Notes: generated from the sequence alone by a model not told the origin. A stretch of DNA of 64,000 nt from CAXMMR01 sp963692975 (GCA_963692975.2 CAXMMR010000024.1:62001-126000); one strand, 5' to 3'; positions 42,572 to 52,084 are shown, counted from the first letter of the stretch. Made by a program: numbers and translations.

Positions 42572-45500
42572 TCACTCCGCCGGTGCCGCCGCGTCGCCGG
42601 TGTTGCGAATGGCCGGTGTGCCGGTAAGGCGCACGGCGAGGCGGTCGAAGGCCAGGTAGATCACCGGCGTGGTGAACAGGGTCAGTACCTGGCTGACCAG
42701 CAGCCCGCCGACGATGGCAATCCCCAAGGGTTGGCGCAGCTCGGAGCCCGAGCCGTGGCCGAGCATCAGCGGCAGCGCGCCGAGCAGGGCGGCCATGGTG
42801 GTCATCAGGATCGGCCGGAAGCGCAGCAGGCTGGCCTGGAAGATCGCCTCGCGCGCCGGCTTGCCCTCGGTGCGCTCGGCGGCCAGCGCGAAGTCGATCA
42901 TCATGATCGCGTTCTTCTTCACGATGCCGATCAGCAGGATGATGCCGATGATGCCGATGATGTCGAGGTCGTGGCCGGTGAGGTCGAGCGCGATCAGCGC
43001 GCCGACGCCGGCCGAGGGCAGGGTGGAGAGGATCGTCAGCGGGTGGATGAAGCTCTCGTAGAGCACGCCGAGCACGACGTAGACGGCGACCAGTGCGGCG
43101 AGCACCAGCAGCAGCTCGTTGGACAGCGAGGACTGGAAGGCGGCGAGCGCCCCCTGATAGGCGGTGGTGAAGCTGTCGGGCAGGCCGATCTCGCGCTCGG
43201 CCGCCTCGATCTGCCCGGCGGCCGGCCCAAGCGAGGCGCCGGCGGCCAGGTTGAAGGAGATCGACACCGCCGGAAACTGGCCGAGATGCTCGATCTGCAG
43301 CGGGTTGGGGCGGGTCGAGACGTGCACCATGGCAGCCAGCGGCACCTGGCCGGTGGTCGCCGTCGCCGAGGGCAGGTAGATCGTGTCGAGCGCCTGCTGC
43401 AGGCTCTTCAGATCGCTGACGTCGGCCTGCAGGATCACCCGATACTGGTTGGACTGGGTGTAGAGCGTCGAGACGATGCGCTGGCCGAAGGCGTCGTAGA
43501 GCGCGTTGTCGATGGTCGCCGGCGTGATGCCGAACCGCGAGGCGGTGGCGCGATCGATCACCATGTCGAGCGCCCGGCCATTGGTGTTCATGTCGCTGGT
43601 GACGCCGGCGAAGTCCGGGTTCTGGGCCAGCCGGTCGATCAGCTTGGGCACCCAGGTGGCGAACTGGGCGTTGTCGGAGTTTTCCAGGAAGAATTGATAC
43701 TGCGAGCGGCTCACCGTGCTGTCGACGGTGAGGTCCTGAACCGGCTGCATCGACAGGGTGATGTCGGGCACGGAGCGCAGCTCGCCGCGCAGCCGCTCGA
43801 TCACGGCGGTAACCGAGAGGCCGCGCTGCTCGCGTGGCTTGAGGTCGATCAGCAGCCGGCCGGCATTCAGCGTCGTGTTGGTGCCGTCCACGCCGATGAA
43901 GGAGGACAGGCTGGCGACCGCCGGGTCCTGCAGGATCGCGTCGGCGAGCGCCTGCTGATGGCGCGCCATGGCCGAAAACGAGGTGTCCTGCGCCGCCTCC
44001 GAGATCGCCTGGATCACGCCGGTGTCCTGCACCGGGAAGAAGCCTTTCGGTATCGCGACATACATCACCACGGTGGCGCCGAAGGTCAGCAGCGCCACCA
44101 GCATGGTCAGCGCCTGATGGTCGAGCACCCAGGTGAGCCAGCGTCCGTAGCCGTGCACCAGCCGGTCGAAGCCGCGTTCGGCGGCGAGGTCGAGGCGGTT
44201 GCGGCTCTCGGCCGGCCGATGGCGGACCAGCAGCGCACACAGCATCGGCACCAAAGTGAGCGACACCACGGCCGACAGCACGATGGTCACCGCCAGCGTC
44301 ACCGCGAACTCGCGGAACAGCCGGCCGACGATGTCGCCCATGAACAGCAGCGGGATCAGCACCGCGAGCAGCGACACGGTCAGCGAGATGATGGTGAAGC
44401 CGATCTCCTCCGAGCCGGCCAACGCCGCCTCGAGCGGCGCCTCACCGTCCTCGACGTGGCGGGCGATGTTCTCGATCATGACGATCGCGTCGTCGACGAC
44501 GAAGCCGGTGGAGATGGTCAGCGCCATCAGCGACAGGTTGTCGAGGCTGAAGCCCAGCAGGTACATCACCGCCAGCGTGCCGATGAGCGACAGCGGCACC
44601 GAGAGCGAGGGGATCAGCGTCGCCGGCAGGTTGCGCAGGAACAGGAAGATCACCAGCACGACCAGTGCGACCGCCAGCGCCAGCTCGAACTCGACGTCGT
44701 CGACCGAGGCGCGGATCGTCGTCGTGCGGTCGGAGAGGATGCTGACGTCGACCGAGGCCGGCATGGTGGCCGAGAGCTTGGGCAGCAGCTTCTTGATGGT
44801 GTTGACCACCGCGATCACGTTGGATCCCGGCTGGCGCTGGATGTTGAGGATCACCGCAGGCGTGCGGTTGGCCCAGGCGGCGAGCTGGTTGTTCTCCGCC
44901 CCGTCGATCACCGTCGCGATGTCGCGCAGCCGCACCGGCGCGCCGTTCTTGTAGGCGATGATCAGGTTGCGGTAGCCGTCGATGTCGGTGATCTGGTCGT
45001 TGTCGTTGATCGTGGTGCTCTGCGCCGCGCCGTCGAAGCTGCCCTTCGGCGTGTCGGTGTTCTGGGTGCCGATGATCGTCCGCACGTCGTCGATCGCCAG
45101 ACCGTAGGCGGACAGCGCCCGCGGGTTGATCCGGATGCGCACCGCCGGGCGATTGCCGCCGCTGATGGAGACCAGGCCCACGCCCGGCTGCTGGCTGATC
45201 TTCTGCGCCAGCCGCACGTCGGCGATGTCCTCGATCGCGGTGAGGCTCATCGCGGCGCTGGTCAGCGACAGGGTGAGGATGGGCGTGTCAGCGGGGTTGA
45301 TCTTGTTGTAGATCGGCGGCGCCGGCAGGTCGGACGGCAGCAGGCTGGTCGCGGCGTTAATCGCCGCCTGCACCTCCTGCTCGGCAACGTCGAGGTTGAG
45401 GCTGAGCACGAATTGCAGGGTGATCACCGAGGCGCCGCCCGACGAAACCGACGACATCTGGCCGAGCCCCGGCATCTCGCCGAACTGGCGCTCCAGCGGT

Positions 45501-45694
45501 GCCGTGACCGAGGTGGTCATCACCTCGGGGCTGGCGCCGGGATAGAAGGTCTGCACCTGGATCGTCGGGTAGTCGACCTCGGGCAGGGCCGAGATCGGCA
45601 GGAACTGGTAGCCGATGATGCCGACCAGCAGGATCGCCGCCATCAGCAGCGTCGTGCCGACCGGGCGCAGGATGAAGAGGCGGGACGGGCTCAT
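42572..45694 (-). CDS. RND multidrug efflux permease (MdtB/MexB-class)
   Basis: A 1040-residue RND permease starting MSPSRLFILRPVGTTLLMAA. It has the DDAIVMIENIARHVEDG loop, the NLSLMALTISTGFVVDDAIV transmembrane motif with the relay Asp pair, and GIILLIGIVKKNAIMMIDFA. Its length is typical for the MdtB family. The ATG overlaps the stop of the fusion-protein gene by 4 nt (ATGA), so the two are coupled. With the permease downstream it forms an MdtABC-like heteromultimeric pump. The outer-membrane channel is not in the window. Confidence 0.94.
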   Translation of the reverse strand: MSPSRLFILRPVGTTLLMAAILLVGIIGYQFLPISALPEVDYPTIQVQTFYPGASPEVMTTSVTAPLERQFGEMPGLGQMSSVSSGGASVITLQFVLSLNLDVAEQEVQAAINAATSLLPSDLPAPPIYNKINPADTPILTLSLTSAAMSLTAIEDIADVRLAQKISQQPGVGLVSISGGNRPAVRIRINPRALSAYGLAIDDVRTIIGTQNTDTPKGSFDGAAQSTTINDNDQITDIDGYRNLIIAYKNGAPVRLRDIATVIDGAENNQLAAWANRTPAVILNIQRQPGSNVIAVVNTIKKLLPKLSATMPASVDVSILSDRTTTIRASVDDVEFELALAVALVVLVIFLFLRNLPATLIPSLSVPLSLIGTLAVMYLLGFSLDNLSLMALTISTGFVVDDAIVMIENIARHVEDGEAPLEAALAGSEEIGFTIISLTVSLLAVLIPLLFMGDIVGRLFREFAVTLAVTIVLSAVVSLTLVPMLCALLVRHRPAESRNRLDLAAERGFDRLVHGYGRWLTWVLDHQALTMLVALLTFGATVVMYVAIPKGFFPVQDTGVIQAISEAAQDTSFSAMARHQQALADAILQDPAVASLSSFIGVDGTNTTLNAGRLLIDLKPREQRGLSVTAVIERLRGELRSVPDITLSMQPVQDLTVDSTVSRSQYQFFLENSDNAQFATWVPKLIDRLAQNPDFAGVTSDMNTNGRALDMVIDRATASRFGITPATIDNALYDAFGQRIVSTLYTQSNQYRVILQADVSDLKSLQQALDTIYLPSATATTGQVPLAAMVHVSTRPNPLQIEHLGQFPAVSISFNLAAGASLGPAAGQIEAAEREIGLPDSFTTAYQGALAAFQSSLSNELLLVLAALVAVYVVLGVLYESFIHPLTILSTLPSAGVGALIALDLTGHDLDIIGIIGIILLIGIVKKNAIMMIDFALAAERTEGKPAREAIFQASLLRFRPILMTTMAALLGALPLMLGHGSGSELRQPLGIAIVGGLLVSQVLTLFTTPVIYLAFDRLAVRLTGTPAIRNTGDAAAPAE

Positions 45695-47040
45695 TGGCCG
45701 GAAGAGGCGTCGCCCGATTGCTGGTGATGGCGATGCTTGGGAGCGGGGGCGCCGTCGCTCGTGGACGCTGCGGCGCCAGCCGGCGCGCCCGGCGCCGGGC
45801 CAGAAACGGGGGCAGTCGCGGCGCCCGTCGTGGGGGCGCCCGCCCCACCAGGTGCTGCGACCTTGACCTTGCTGCCGTTGCGCAGCCGGTCCAGCCCGTC
45901 GGTGACCACCCGGTCGCCGGCCTTCAGCCCGTCGAGGATCTGCACGTGGTCGGCTTGCGAAACCCCGAGCTTGACCTTCTGGATCGCCACCGTGCTGTCC
46001 GGCTTCACGAGGTAGACGAAGTCGCCGGGCGCGCCGTGCTGCACCGCCGCCTGCGGCGCCACCAGCACGCCGTGCAGCGTCTGCAGCAGCAGGTGGGCGT
46101 TGACGAATTCCTGAGGAAACAGCGCGTTGTCGGTGTTGGCGAACATCGCCCGCAGCTTCACCGTGCCGGTCGTGTTGTCGATCTGGTTGTCGTCTGTAGC
46201 CAGCTGGCCGGTCGAGATCAGCTTGGTGTCGGCCCGGTTATAGGCGGTGACGGTGAGCGCGCCGCGCCGCATCTGCTCCTGCAGTGCGTCGATGTCGTCC
46301 TCCGGCAGGGTGAACAGCACCGAGATCGGCTGCAGCTCGACGACCACGAACAGCCCGGTGGTGTTGCTGGCCTGAACGTAGTTGCCCGGGTCGACCAGGC
46401 GGATGCCGACCCGCCCGTCCACCGGCGAGACGATGTGGCAGTAGGTGAGGTTGAGCTTGGCGGAGTCGATCGTGCCCTGGTCGGTGATCAGCGCCGCCTC
46501 GTATTGCTTGACCAGGAAGGCCTGGTCGACCGCGGTCTGGTTGGCGATGCTGTCCTGGCGGTTGAGCGCCTGGTAGCGGGCGTTGTCGGTCTTCGCCTGG
46601 TTGAGCAGCGCGGTGTCGTGGGCGAAGGTGCCCTCGGCCTGCTCGAGCGCCACCTGGTAGGGCCGCGGGTCGATCTCGGCGAGGAACTGACCGCGATGCA
46701 CCAGCTGCCCCTCGGTGAAGCCGAGATACTCCAGCACGCCATTGATCTGCGTCTGCACCGTCACGGTGGCGAGCGGCGTCACGGCGCCGAGCCCGGTCAG
46801 CACCACGTCGACGTCGCCGGTCGCGATCGTGGCCACGCCCACCGATTGCGGCGGCAAGGCCGGCTTGGCCGCATGCGTGGCCGGGCCGCCGAGCAGGCGC
46901 CAAGCGACCAACGCGGTCAGCCCGATCACCAGGATCGCGATCAGCGGCGAGACCCAGCGCCGGCCGCGCCGCACCGCGGGCGTCGGGGCCACGACCCCGG
47001 GGCGCTCGCGAGCCGGACGCAGGTCGAGCTGCTCACCCAA
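45691..47040 (-). CDS. RND efflux membrane fusion protein (MdtA-like)
   Basis: A 449-residue adaptor. An inner-membrane anchor lies at about residues 30-48 (WVSPLIAILVIGLTALVAW). The lipoyl and hairpin domains show TVQTQINGVLEYLGFTEGQL and the long helical hairpin follows. NLTYCHIVSPVDGRVGIRLV is the classic lipoyl second half. The C-terminal tail is Ala/Pro/Gly-rich and ends in a His-rich stretch (KHRHHQQ). It bridges the permeases to an outer-membrane channel. TTG 47040 is used; the true start is uncertain and no ribosome site is clear. Confidence 0.9.
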   Translation of the reverse strand: MGEQLDLRPARERPGVVAPTPAVRRGRRWVSPLIAILVIGLTALVAWRLLGGPATHAAKPALPPQSVGVATIATGDVDVVLTGLGAVTPLATVTVQTQINGVLEYLGFTEGQLVHRGQFLAEIDPRPYQVALEQAEGTFAHDTALLNQAKTDNARYQALNRQDSIANQTAVDQAFLVKQYEAALITDQGTIDSAKLNLTYCHIVSPVDGRVGIRLVDPGNYVQASNTTGLFVVVELQPISVLFTLPEDDIDALQEQMRRGALTVTAYNRADTKLISTGQLATDDNQIDNTTGTVKLRAMFANTDNALFPQEFVNAHLLLQTLHGVLVAPQAAVQHGAPGDFVYLVKPDSTVAIQKVKLGVSQADHVQILDGLKAGDRVVTDGLDRLRNGSKVKVAAPGGAGAPTTGAATAPVSGPAPGAPAGAAASTSDGAPAPKHRHHQQSGDASSGQ

Positions 47041-47407
47041 CGGCGTCGGCCGTCGCGGCGGCTGGCCGCCTCGCTGTCGAACCTGCCGTCACTGGCCGCG
47101 CCTGCGTGTCATCGTGCTTGTGCCTGGAACGTGTCGGAGGATCGCACCGGCCGCGACGCGCCGGCGAGAGATCGACGCTGCTTCTACCGGCGAGCGGCCA
47201 GGCTCTCTGTTGCAGAGCAATACGATGTGTAACCTCCAGCGTGCCGCCCCGCTGTCAAAGCCGCCGACGCCCCGACCGGCCGGGTGCCGGCCCTCGATGA
47301 CATGGCGAGGCGTGACGTTCAAGCGACGTCTGCCGGCGGCCGCGGCGCCATGGCGGCCCGAAACACCCACGCCGCTCGCGAGAGTCGCCTCCAGGCTTCT
47401 ACATCTC
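47041..47407. other. Divergent promoter region, efflux operon and hydrolase
   Basis: About 367 bp between the start of the efflux operon (minus) and the alpha/beta hydrolase (plus). It should carry both promoters. I see no regulator gene or clear operator. Open frames here have no ribosome site and an arginine-rich, non-protein-like composition. ATG 47297 is in frame with the hydrolase and could extend it. Confidence 0.45.
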
Positions 47408-48196
47408 ATGGTTGCAGTCTGCCAGATTTGGCTGACTATTCCCATTCTGCAGCCGGCCGGCGCGACGCCGTCGGCGGAAAAGGTCATCACCGTGGCGTCG
47501 CCATCCGGTGGCCGGCTGCAGGCGCTGCTGGCTGTGCCGCCGCAACCGGCCGGCGCGATCGTGATGCTCCCCGGCGGCGACGGCGAGCTCGGGCTCACCC
47601 CGGAGGGCCGGTTCCGCCACGGCGACAACTTCGTCGTCCGAACCCGCTCGCAGTGGCTGGCCCGCGGCTACGCGGTGCTGATCCCTGACGCACCGGACGG
47701 GGCAGGCCCACGCACTCTGCGCGGCCGCCGCAGCACACCGGACTACGCCGCCTGGGTCGTCGCGCTGGCGGCCCGCGCCCATGCCGCCGCCGCCGGCCCG
47801 GTCTTCCTGATCGGCACCAGCCAGGGCGCGATCGCCGCAGCAAACGGCGCCGCCCTCGCGCCCCCGGCCGCGCTCGCCGGCCTGATCCTGATGGAGGCGG
47901 TCAGCCGCCTCGGCGGCAGCCACGAGACCGTGTTCAGCACCGACTTGTCGGCGGTGCGGGCGCCGGTGCTGATCGTCGCCAACCGCGACGACCGCTGCGA
48001 CGTCGCCCCACCCGCAGACGCCGCCCGCATCGCGAGCGCGATGACCCACGCGGCGTCCGTCCAGGTGCTGGAGGTCAGCGGCGGCATCAACCAATCACAC
48101 CGCGCCTGCGGCTCGCTCAGCCCGCATGGCTATGACGGCATCGAGGCGCCGGTGATCGCCGCGGTCACGCGCTGGATGGAGTCACTGCGGCGATGA
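47408..48196 (+). CDS. Alpha/beta hydrolase (dienelactone-hydrolase-like)
   Basis: A 262-residue hydrolase with a hydrophobic N-terminus MVAVCQIWLTIPILQPAGA that may be a signal peptide. The nucleophile elbow is FLIGTSQGAIAAANG (Ser), the acid is likely in VANRDDRCDVAPP, and the His may be in INQSHRACG. The start is uncertain: ATG 47408 is used and ATG 47297 would add 37 residues. The oxyanion region is MLPGGDGELG. The substrate is unknown. It stands alone between the efflux operon and a family D element. Confidence 0.7.
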   Translation: MVAVCQIWLTIPILQPAGATPSAEKVITVASPSGGRLQALLAVPPQPAGAIVMLPGGDGELGLTPEGRFRHGDNFVVRTRSQWLARGYAVLIPDAPDGAGPRTLRGRRSTPDYAAWVVALAARAHAAAAGPVFLIGTSQGAIAAANGAALAPPAALAGLILMEAVSRLGGSHETVFSTDLSAVRAPVLIVANRDDRCDVAPPADAARIASAMTHAASVQVLEVSGGINQSHRACGSLSPHGYDGIEAPVIAAVTRWMESLRR

Positions 48197-48198
48197 GA

Positions 48199-48325
48199 AA
48201 GCAAGCGGTCCTTTTTTGAAAAAAAGGACCAAAAAACTTCTGATCGTTTTCCGCGTCGGCCCGACTACCCACCCAAACGGACAGAAGTTTTTTGCTTCTT
48301 TTTTACAAAAAAGAAGCCCTTCCTT
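48199..48325. repeat. Family D AT-rich paired-hairpin element, copy 2
   Basis: Left GGTCC...GGACC with T/A-rich stem and right GCTTC...GAAGC, about 48 bp apart, in inverted orientation. It begins right after the hydrolase stop and ends near the stop of the convergent phosphatase, so it can serve as a bidirectional terminator. Confidence 0.9.
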
Positions 48326-48327
48326 CC

Positions 48328-48909
48328 TCACCACGGCTCAAGCCCCGCCAGCGTCCACCCGCCGCCGCGCGATTGCAGCGTCGCCCGGCACAGCGGCGCC
48401 ACGTCGAGCCGCCAGAACGCGGTGGCCGGAGCCCCGAGCGCGACGACGATCGCCGCTCGCATCACTGCCGCATGGGTGACGGCGACGACCTGCCGGCTGC
48501 GCCTGTCGTTGCCACCCTGGCGCTGCCCGTCGAGCCAGCGTTTGACGCGGTCAAGCAGCGCCCGCAGCGTCTCGCCGCCATGCGGCGCGGCGTCCGGGTC
48601 GCCGAGCCAGGCGGCGAGCGCCTCGGGCATCTCCGCCGCGACCTCCTCCAGCCCGCGCCCGGCCCAGCTTGCGCAGTCGAGGTCGGCGAGCGACGGCTCG
48701 GCAGCGGCGTCCAGGCCGAGCGCCGCCGCGGTCTGCCGCGCCGCTTGCGCCGGGCTCGACCAGGCGGCATCGACCCGCGCGAGCGTGTCGGCCAGCGCTA
48801 CCGCGGCAGCCTGGCCCTGCGGCTCGAGTGCCTCGTCGCCGCAGGAGAACCGGGCCGCGCGCGTCGCCGCCGTGGCCGCGTGGCAGATCAGGCTGAGCCG
48901 CACGCTCAT
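48328..48909 (-). CDS. Histidine-phosphatase superfamily protein with altered first motif
   Basis: A 193-residue phosphoglycerate-mutase-like protein. The usual RHG motif is replaced by LICHAATAATRAARF, so the Arg and Gly are missing while the His is kept. The second His is present in VVAVTHAAVMRAAIV, and WSSPAQAARQTAAALG and GRGLEEVAAEMPEA fit the family. Activity may be weak or changed. Similar CHAxT proteins occur in other alphaproteobacteria. It is next to a repeat and convergent with the hydrolase gene. Confidence 0.78.
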   Translation of the reverse strand: MSVRLSLICHAATAATRAARFSCGDEALEPQGQAAAVALADTLARVDAAWSSPAQAARQTAAALGLDAAAEPSLADLDCASWAGRGLEEVAAEMPEALAAWLGDPDAAPHGGETLRALLDRVKRWLDGQRQGGNDRRSRQVVAVTHAAVMRAAIVVALGAPATAFWRLDVAPLCRATLQSRGGGWTLAGLEPW

Positions 48910-48958
48910 GACGCACCGCGCCGCCGCGCCGCAATGACGCCGGCAAGGAAGGGGCGGG

Positions 48959-49007
48959 GAGGCCAGGGGCGTTGCCCCTGGACCCCATCACAGGCGGAAC
49001 TTTTGCA
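48959..49007. repeat. Family A/B repeat, A half-copy
   Basis: GGCCAGGGGC/GCCCCTGG is intact; the second stem is degraded (ACAGGCGGAACTTTTGCA). GGCTCCGCCAAACCCC, a trace of the middle segment, follows to about 49080. It separates the phosphatase from the pyruvyl-transferase-like gene. Confidence 0.8.
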
Positions 49008-49083
49008 ACCCCTTCCCGGTCTTGCCGGACGGGCGAGATCGACGCCGTGGGCATGAGGATCGATCGGCTCCGCCAAACCCCGA

Positions 49084-50583
49084 TCAAGCCGCGCTGGCGA
49101 CCAGGCCCTGCCGGATCGCCGCCGGCACGATCCGGGCCTCGTCGAGGAACGCGTCCACGTGGCCCCAGCTCGCCGCGTCGAATGCGCCGCCGTCGCCGGC
49201 CGCCAGCTCGTCGGTCGACAGCAGGTGCTGCGGGATGCCGATGCGCTCGTACAGCATCCGCAGCTTCTTCGCACCGAAGGCGTAGCAGCTGACCCGCCGC
49301 GACAGCGAGAAGATCGCGCCGTGATAGCGCATCGAGTAGACCGCCCCCGCCGCCTCGACGCAGCCCTCCGCCGCCTCGACCGTCTCCGCGTTGAGCACGT
49401 TGGTGAACGCGCCGGCGATCACCCGGTCCTGGCGGGGCTCCAGCATCAGCACCGTCGTCGTGAAGCCGTCCGCCATCAGCTTGCGCTGCAGCTTGGACAT
49501 CGCGTAGACGCCGTCCTCCTCTTTCTTGTCGACCGGCCGTTTCGGGATCAGCACGACGTGGCGCGGCGGCCTTGCGCCCGACGGAGGCACCCGCGGCTCC
49601 AGCGCCCGGCTCACCAGATAGGGGTCCGGCATAAACTCGGCGTCGGGGCGGAACTTCCGCACCGCCTCCAGGCTCTCCTCGTCGCGCGCGCTGACGAACT
49701 CGGCACCCTCCAGCAGCTGGCGATAGGCCGCGGCCCGGCTGTCGTCCTGCAGCTCCGCCGAGGCGCCGACGCCGACGAAGCCGTAGCGCAGCTTGAGCGC
49801 CTGGATGCCGTCCACCCAGGCCTGCGAGTGCAGCGGGAAATGCGGCGTCGAGAGGATGCCGCCGCCGCCGATCAGCAGGAAGTCGTAGCTGCGGAGCTTG
49901 CCCGCATCCATGATCTCGTCGTGCGGGCGCAGCTGCGCGCGGCCGAGGCTCGGAGCTCCCATCATCTCCCACGAGCAGGCGCAGACCTCCGAGCGCACGC
50001 TGCCAGACGTCGCGCCGTCGGGCGCGAACTTGCCCATGATGGCGGCGAGCGCGTCGGCCTGGCACTGATCGCCGACATTGCCGTTCGCATAGGCGCCGAA
50101 CAGCAGCACCCGCTTGCCGCCGCCGAGCCCGGTGCGGTCGAGCGCGCGGCGCAGGAACTGGCCCTCCAGCACCTTCTTCTCGAACGCCTTCATCTTCTCG
50201 GCCGAGTTGAGCAGCTCCTCGACCAGGGTGAACAGGTTCAGCCCGCGGTCGAGATAGCGGTTGAGCACCGTTTCGTTCTCGATCTCGCGCGACAGCACGG
50301 CGCGGTAGCAAAGCTGGATCGCCGCCGCGCTCAGCCGGCTATGCCACATCATGTTGGCGAGCAGCGCGGTGTCGCCCTGGTAGGAGTAGCGGTTCTCGCC
50401 GGTCGGCCGGCGCGGGTTGGCGAGCAGCAGCTGATACTCGTCGCTGCGCATCATCGTGCGGCGCAGGTCGTGCACCGTCTCATTGCCGGTGGCATGCTCC
50501 AGCGCCGCACGGCTCTCGGGATCGCGCCCAAGCAGCACGCGGTAGAGCCACAGGACCTCGTCGGTGGTGGGGCTGCTGGTCAT
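49084..50583 (-). CDS. Polysaccharide pyruvyl transferase family protein with N-terminal DUF4214-like repeats
   Basis: A 499-residue protein. Residues of about 1-130 contain two copies of a DUF4214-like motif (LWLYRVLLGRDPESRAALEH and QLCYRAVLSREIENETVLNR). The rest resembles the pyruvyl-transferase fold: VLLFGAYANGNVGDQCQADA, FLLIGGGGILSTPHF, and VYSMRYHGAIFSL with the RxHG motif. Such proteins add pyruvate ketals to exopolysaccharides or lipopolysaccharide sugars. I prefer ATG 50583; ATG 50625 and GTG/ATG 50637 are in frame. The DUF4214 part may bind glycan or membrane. No OPX or Wzx/Wzy genes are nearby. Confidence 0.75.
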   Translation of the reverse strand: MTSSPTTDEVLWLYRVLLGRDPESRAALEHATGNETVHDLRRTMMRSDEYQLLLANPRRPTGENRYSYQGDTALLANMMWHSRLSAAAIQLCYRAVLSREIENETVLNRYLDRGLNLFTLVEELLNSAEKMKAFEKKVLEGQFLRRALDRTGLGGGKRVLLFGAYANGNVGDQCQADALAAIMGKFAPDGATSGSVRSEVCACSWEMMGAPSLGRAQLRPHDEIMDAGKLRSYDFLLIGGGGILSTPHFPLHSQAWVDGIQALKLRYGFVGVGASAELQDDSRAAAYRQLLEGAEFVSARDEESLEAVRKFRPDAEFMPDPYLVSRALEPRVPPSGARPPRHVVLIPKRPVDKKEEDGVYAMSKLQRKLMADGFTTTVLMLEPRQDRVIAGAFTNVLNAETVEAAEGCVEAAGAVYSMRYHGAIFSLSRRVSCYAFGAKKLRMLYERIGIPQHLLSTDELAAGDGGAFDAASWGHVDAFLDEARIVPAAIRQGLVASAA

Positions 50584-50696
50584 GAGCGCTCGATCATCAT
50601 CGCGTGAAAAGCTGACCGTCGACATAACGCGAGTCAAGGACGAGCGGCCCGGCGGCGCCTCACGACGGGACCGCCCGCCTAAGACCCCAGACCGGC

Positions 50697-51272
50697 TTAC
50701 GGGGAGGTGTCGGGCTCCATCCAGTCGGGCACCACGCGGCGGAACCTCGGGTTGCCGTGGCCGCCCGCCGCCGCCGCCGCGCCGCCGTCGCCGGACCCGA
50801 CAGGACGTTCGGCAAAGCGCCCGTGCTGCAGCAGCCGGTCATACAGCACCAGGGCGCCGGCCACCGAGAGGTTCAGCGAAAAGCGCGTCGGGACCTGCAC
50901 CACGTGGCGGCAGCGCGCGAGCAGCGCCGGCGACAGTCCGGCCCGCTCCGGGCCGAGCACATAGGCGGCGTTCAGCGGATGGCGGAACGACGGCAGCATG
51001 GCCGCCTCGCCGGTGCGCTCGACGCCGACCAGCACGCACTCGCGCGGCAGCAGCAGCGCGTCGAGGCTGTCGAAGCGCCAGAACGGCACGTGCGAGGGCG
51101 TGTCGGCGGTGTCGGCAAGGCGGCCGGTGCGGCTGTCCCAGCCGGCGCCGATGGTGAAGCAGAAGGCGGCGCCGAACGCGTGCGCCGTGCGCATCAGGGC
51201 GCCGACATTGGCCGGCTTGGAGACGCCCTCGACGCCGATGCCGACATAGCCGCGGGTTCTGGCCAGGGTCAT
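50697..51272 (-). CDS. SpoU-family (TrmH-like) RNA methyltransferase
   Basis: A 191-residue protein with the SPOUT knot motifs: GIGVEGVSKPANVGALMRTA, VLGPERAGLSPALLARC, and VPTRFSLNLSVAGALVLYD (motif 3 with NLSVA). It 2'-O-methylates tRNA or rRNA with S-adenosylmethionine. The start is ATG 51272. A longer upstream frame is arginine-rich and unlikely. It is divergent from the YdcF-like gene, only 24 bp away. The C-terminus has an Ala/Gly-rich linker, then GNPRFRRVVPDWMEPDTSP. Confidence 0.88.
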   Translation of the reverse strand: MTLARTRGYVGIGVEGVSKPANVGALMRTAHAFGAAFCFTIGAGWDSRTGRLADTADTPSHVPFWRFDSLDALLLPRECVLVGVERTGEAAMLPSFRHPLNAAYVLGPERAGLSPALLARCRHVVQVPTRFSLNLSVAGALVLYDRLLQHGRFAERPVGSGDGGAAAAAGGHGNPRFRRVVPDWMEPDTSP

Positions 51273-51296
51273 GCCGGCCAGATATGCCTGCCGCCC

Positions 51297-51833
51297 ATGC
51301 CCGAGGCAAACCATCCCGCCGCGCTGCCGGCCGAGGCCCGGCGTCCGGCCATCGTGATCTTCGGCGCCGCCGTGCGGCCGGGCGGCCAGCCCAGCAACAC
51401 CCTGCGGCTGCGCGTCGAGGCAGCGCTCGGCCTCGGACGCCGGCTGCGCCGGCCGCTCTACCTGCCGAGTGGCGGCCTCGGCCTGCACCCGCCCGCCGAG
51501 GCCGCGGTGATGGCGGCGCTGCTGCGCCAGGCCGGCGTGGCGGCCGCCGACATCCTGATCGACGACACCGCCCCCGACACCCTCGCCAGCGTCCGCAACA
51601 CGGCAGCGCTGCTGCGCGCCCGAGGCCATCGCGGGCCGGTCTACGCCGCGACCAGCGCCTACCACCTGCCGCGCTGCGTATTGCTGCTCCGCCTCGCAGG
51701 CCTAGCCGCCCGGCCCTGCCCGCCGCCCCGCGTGCCCGCCGCGACCTCGCCGCTGAAACGCTGGCGCTGGCGCCTGCGCGAAGTCGCGGCCGTGCCGTGG
51801 GACGTGCTGATGCTGGCGGTCGGCGGCAGGTAG
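51297..51833 (+). CDS. YdcF/SanA-like (DUF218) protein
   Basis: A 178-residue protein with the DUF218 motifs IVIFGAAVRPGGQPSNTLRL, YLPSGGLGLHPPAEAAVMAA, ILIDDTAPDTLASVRNTAAL, and ATSAYHLPRCVLLLRLAGL. DUF218 proteins are often linked to envelope and peptidoglycan or lipid-sugar metabolism; the activity is poorly known. No signal peptide is seen, though the C-terminus is hydrophobic. It lies 24 bp from the divergent methyltransferase and is followed by a family A/B repeat. Confidence 0.85.
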   Translation: MPEANHPAALPAEARRPAIVIFGAAVRPGGQPSNTLRLRVEAALGLGRRLRRPLYLPSGGLGLHPPAEAAVMAALLRQAGVAAADILIDDTAPDTLASVRNTAALLRARGHRGPVYAATSAYHLPRCVLLLRLAGLAARPCPPPRVPAATSPLKRWRWRLREVAAVPWDVLMLAVGGR

Positions 51834-51842
51834 GTAGGCAGG

Positions 51843-52077
51843 TAAGCCAGGGCTCTGCCCTGGATGGGCCCCATCGCACACATGCGATGGGAACCCGCCG
51901 CTGGGGCCGTGAGGCCCCAAACCCCATCCCGGGGCCTCTAGACGGGCGCTTTCTTGCTTGGCGTAGCCATTCAAATCATCAGCCCACCAACGCCGACCTC
52001 GGGCTGAGGCATGACTGACAAATGGATTTTAAAGGCTCCGCCTTTAATGGGGTCCAGGGGCAAAGCCCCTGGCCTTC
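51843..52077. repeat. Family A/B repeat, full copy with extra palindrome
   Basis: Left: CCAGGGC/GCCCTGG, CCCATCGCA/TGCGATGGG, CTGGGGCC/GGCCCCAA-type hairpin. Middle: TTGCTTGGCGTAGCCATT. Right: AATGGATTTTAAAGGC/GCCTTT and CCAGGGGC/GCCCCTGG. It lies between convergent genes. Confidence 0.9.
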
Positions 52078-52084
52078 CGTCTCG

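Noticed and set aside
40165..45727. Two very long plus-strand open frames (801 and 1077 codons)
   Set aside because: They are antisense to the RND permease and fusion-protein genes, which have clear family motifs, and have no protein-like composition.
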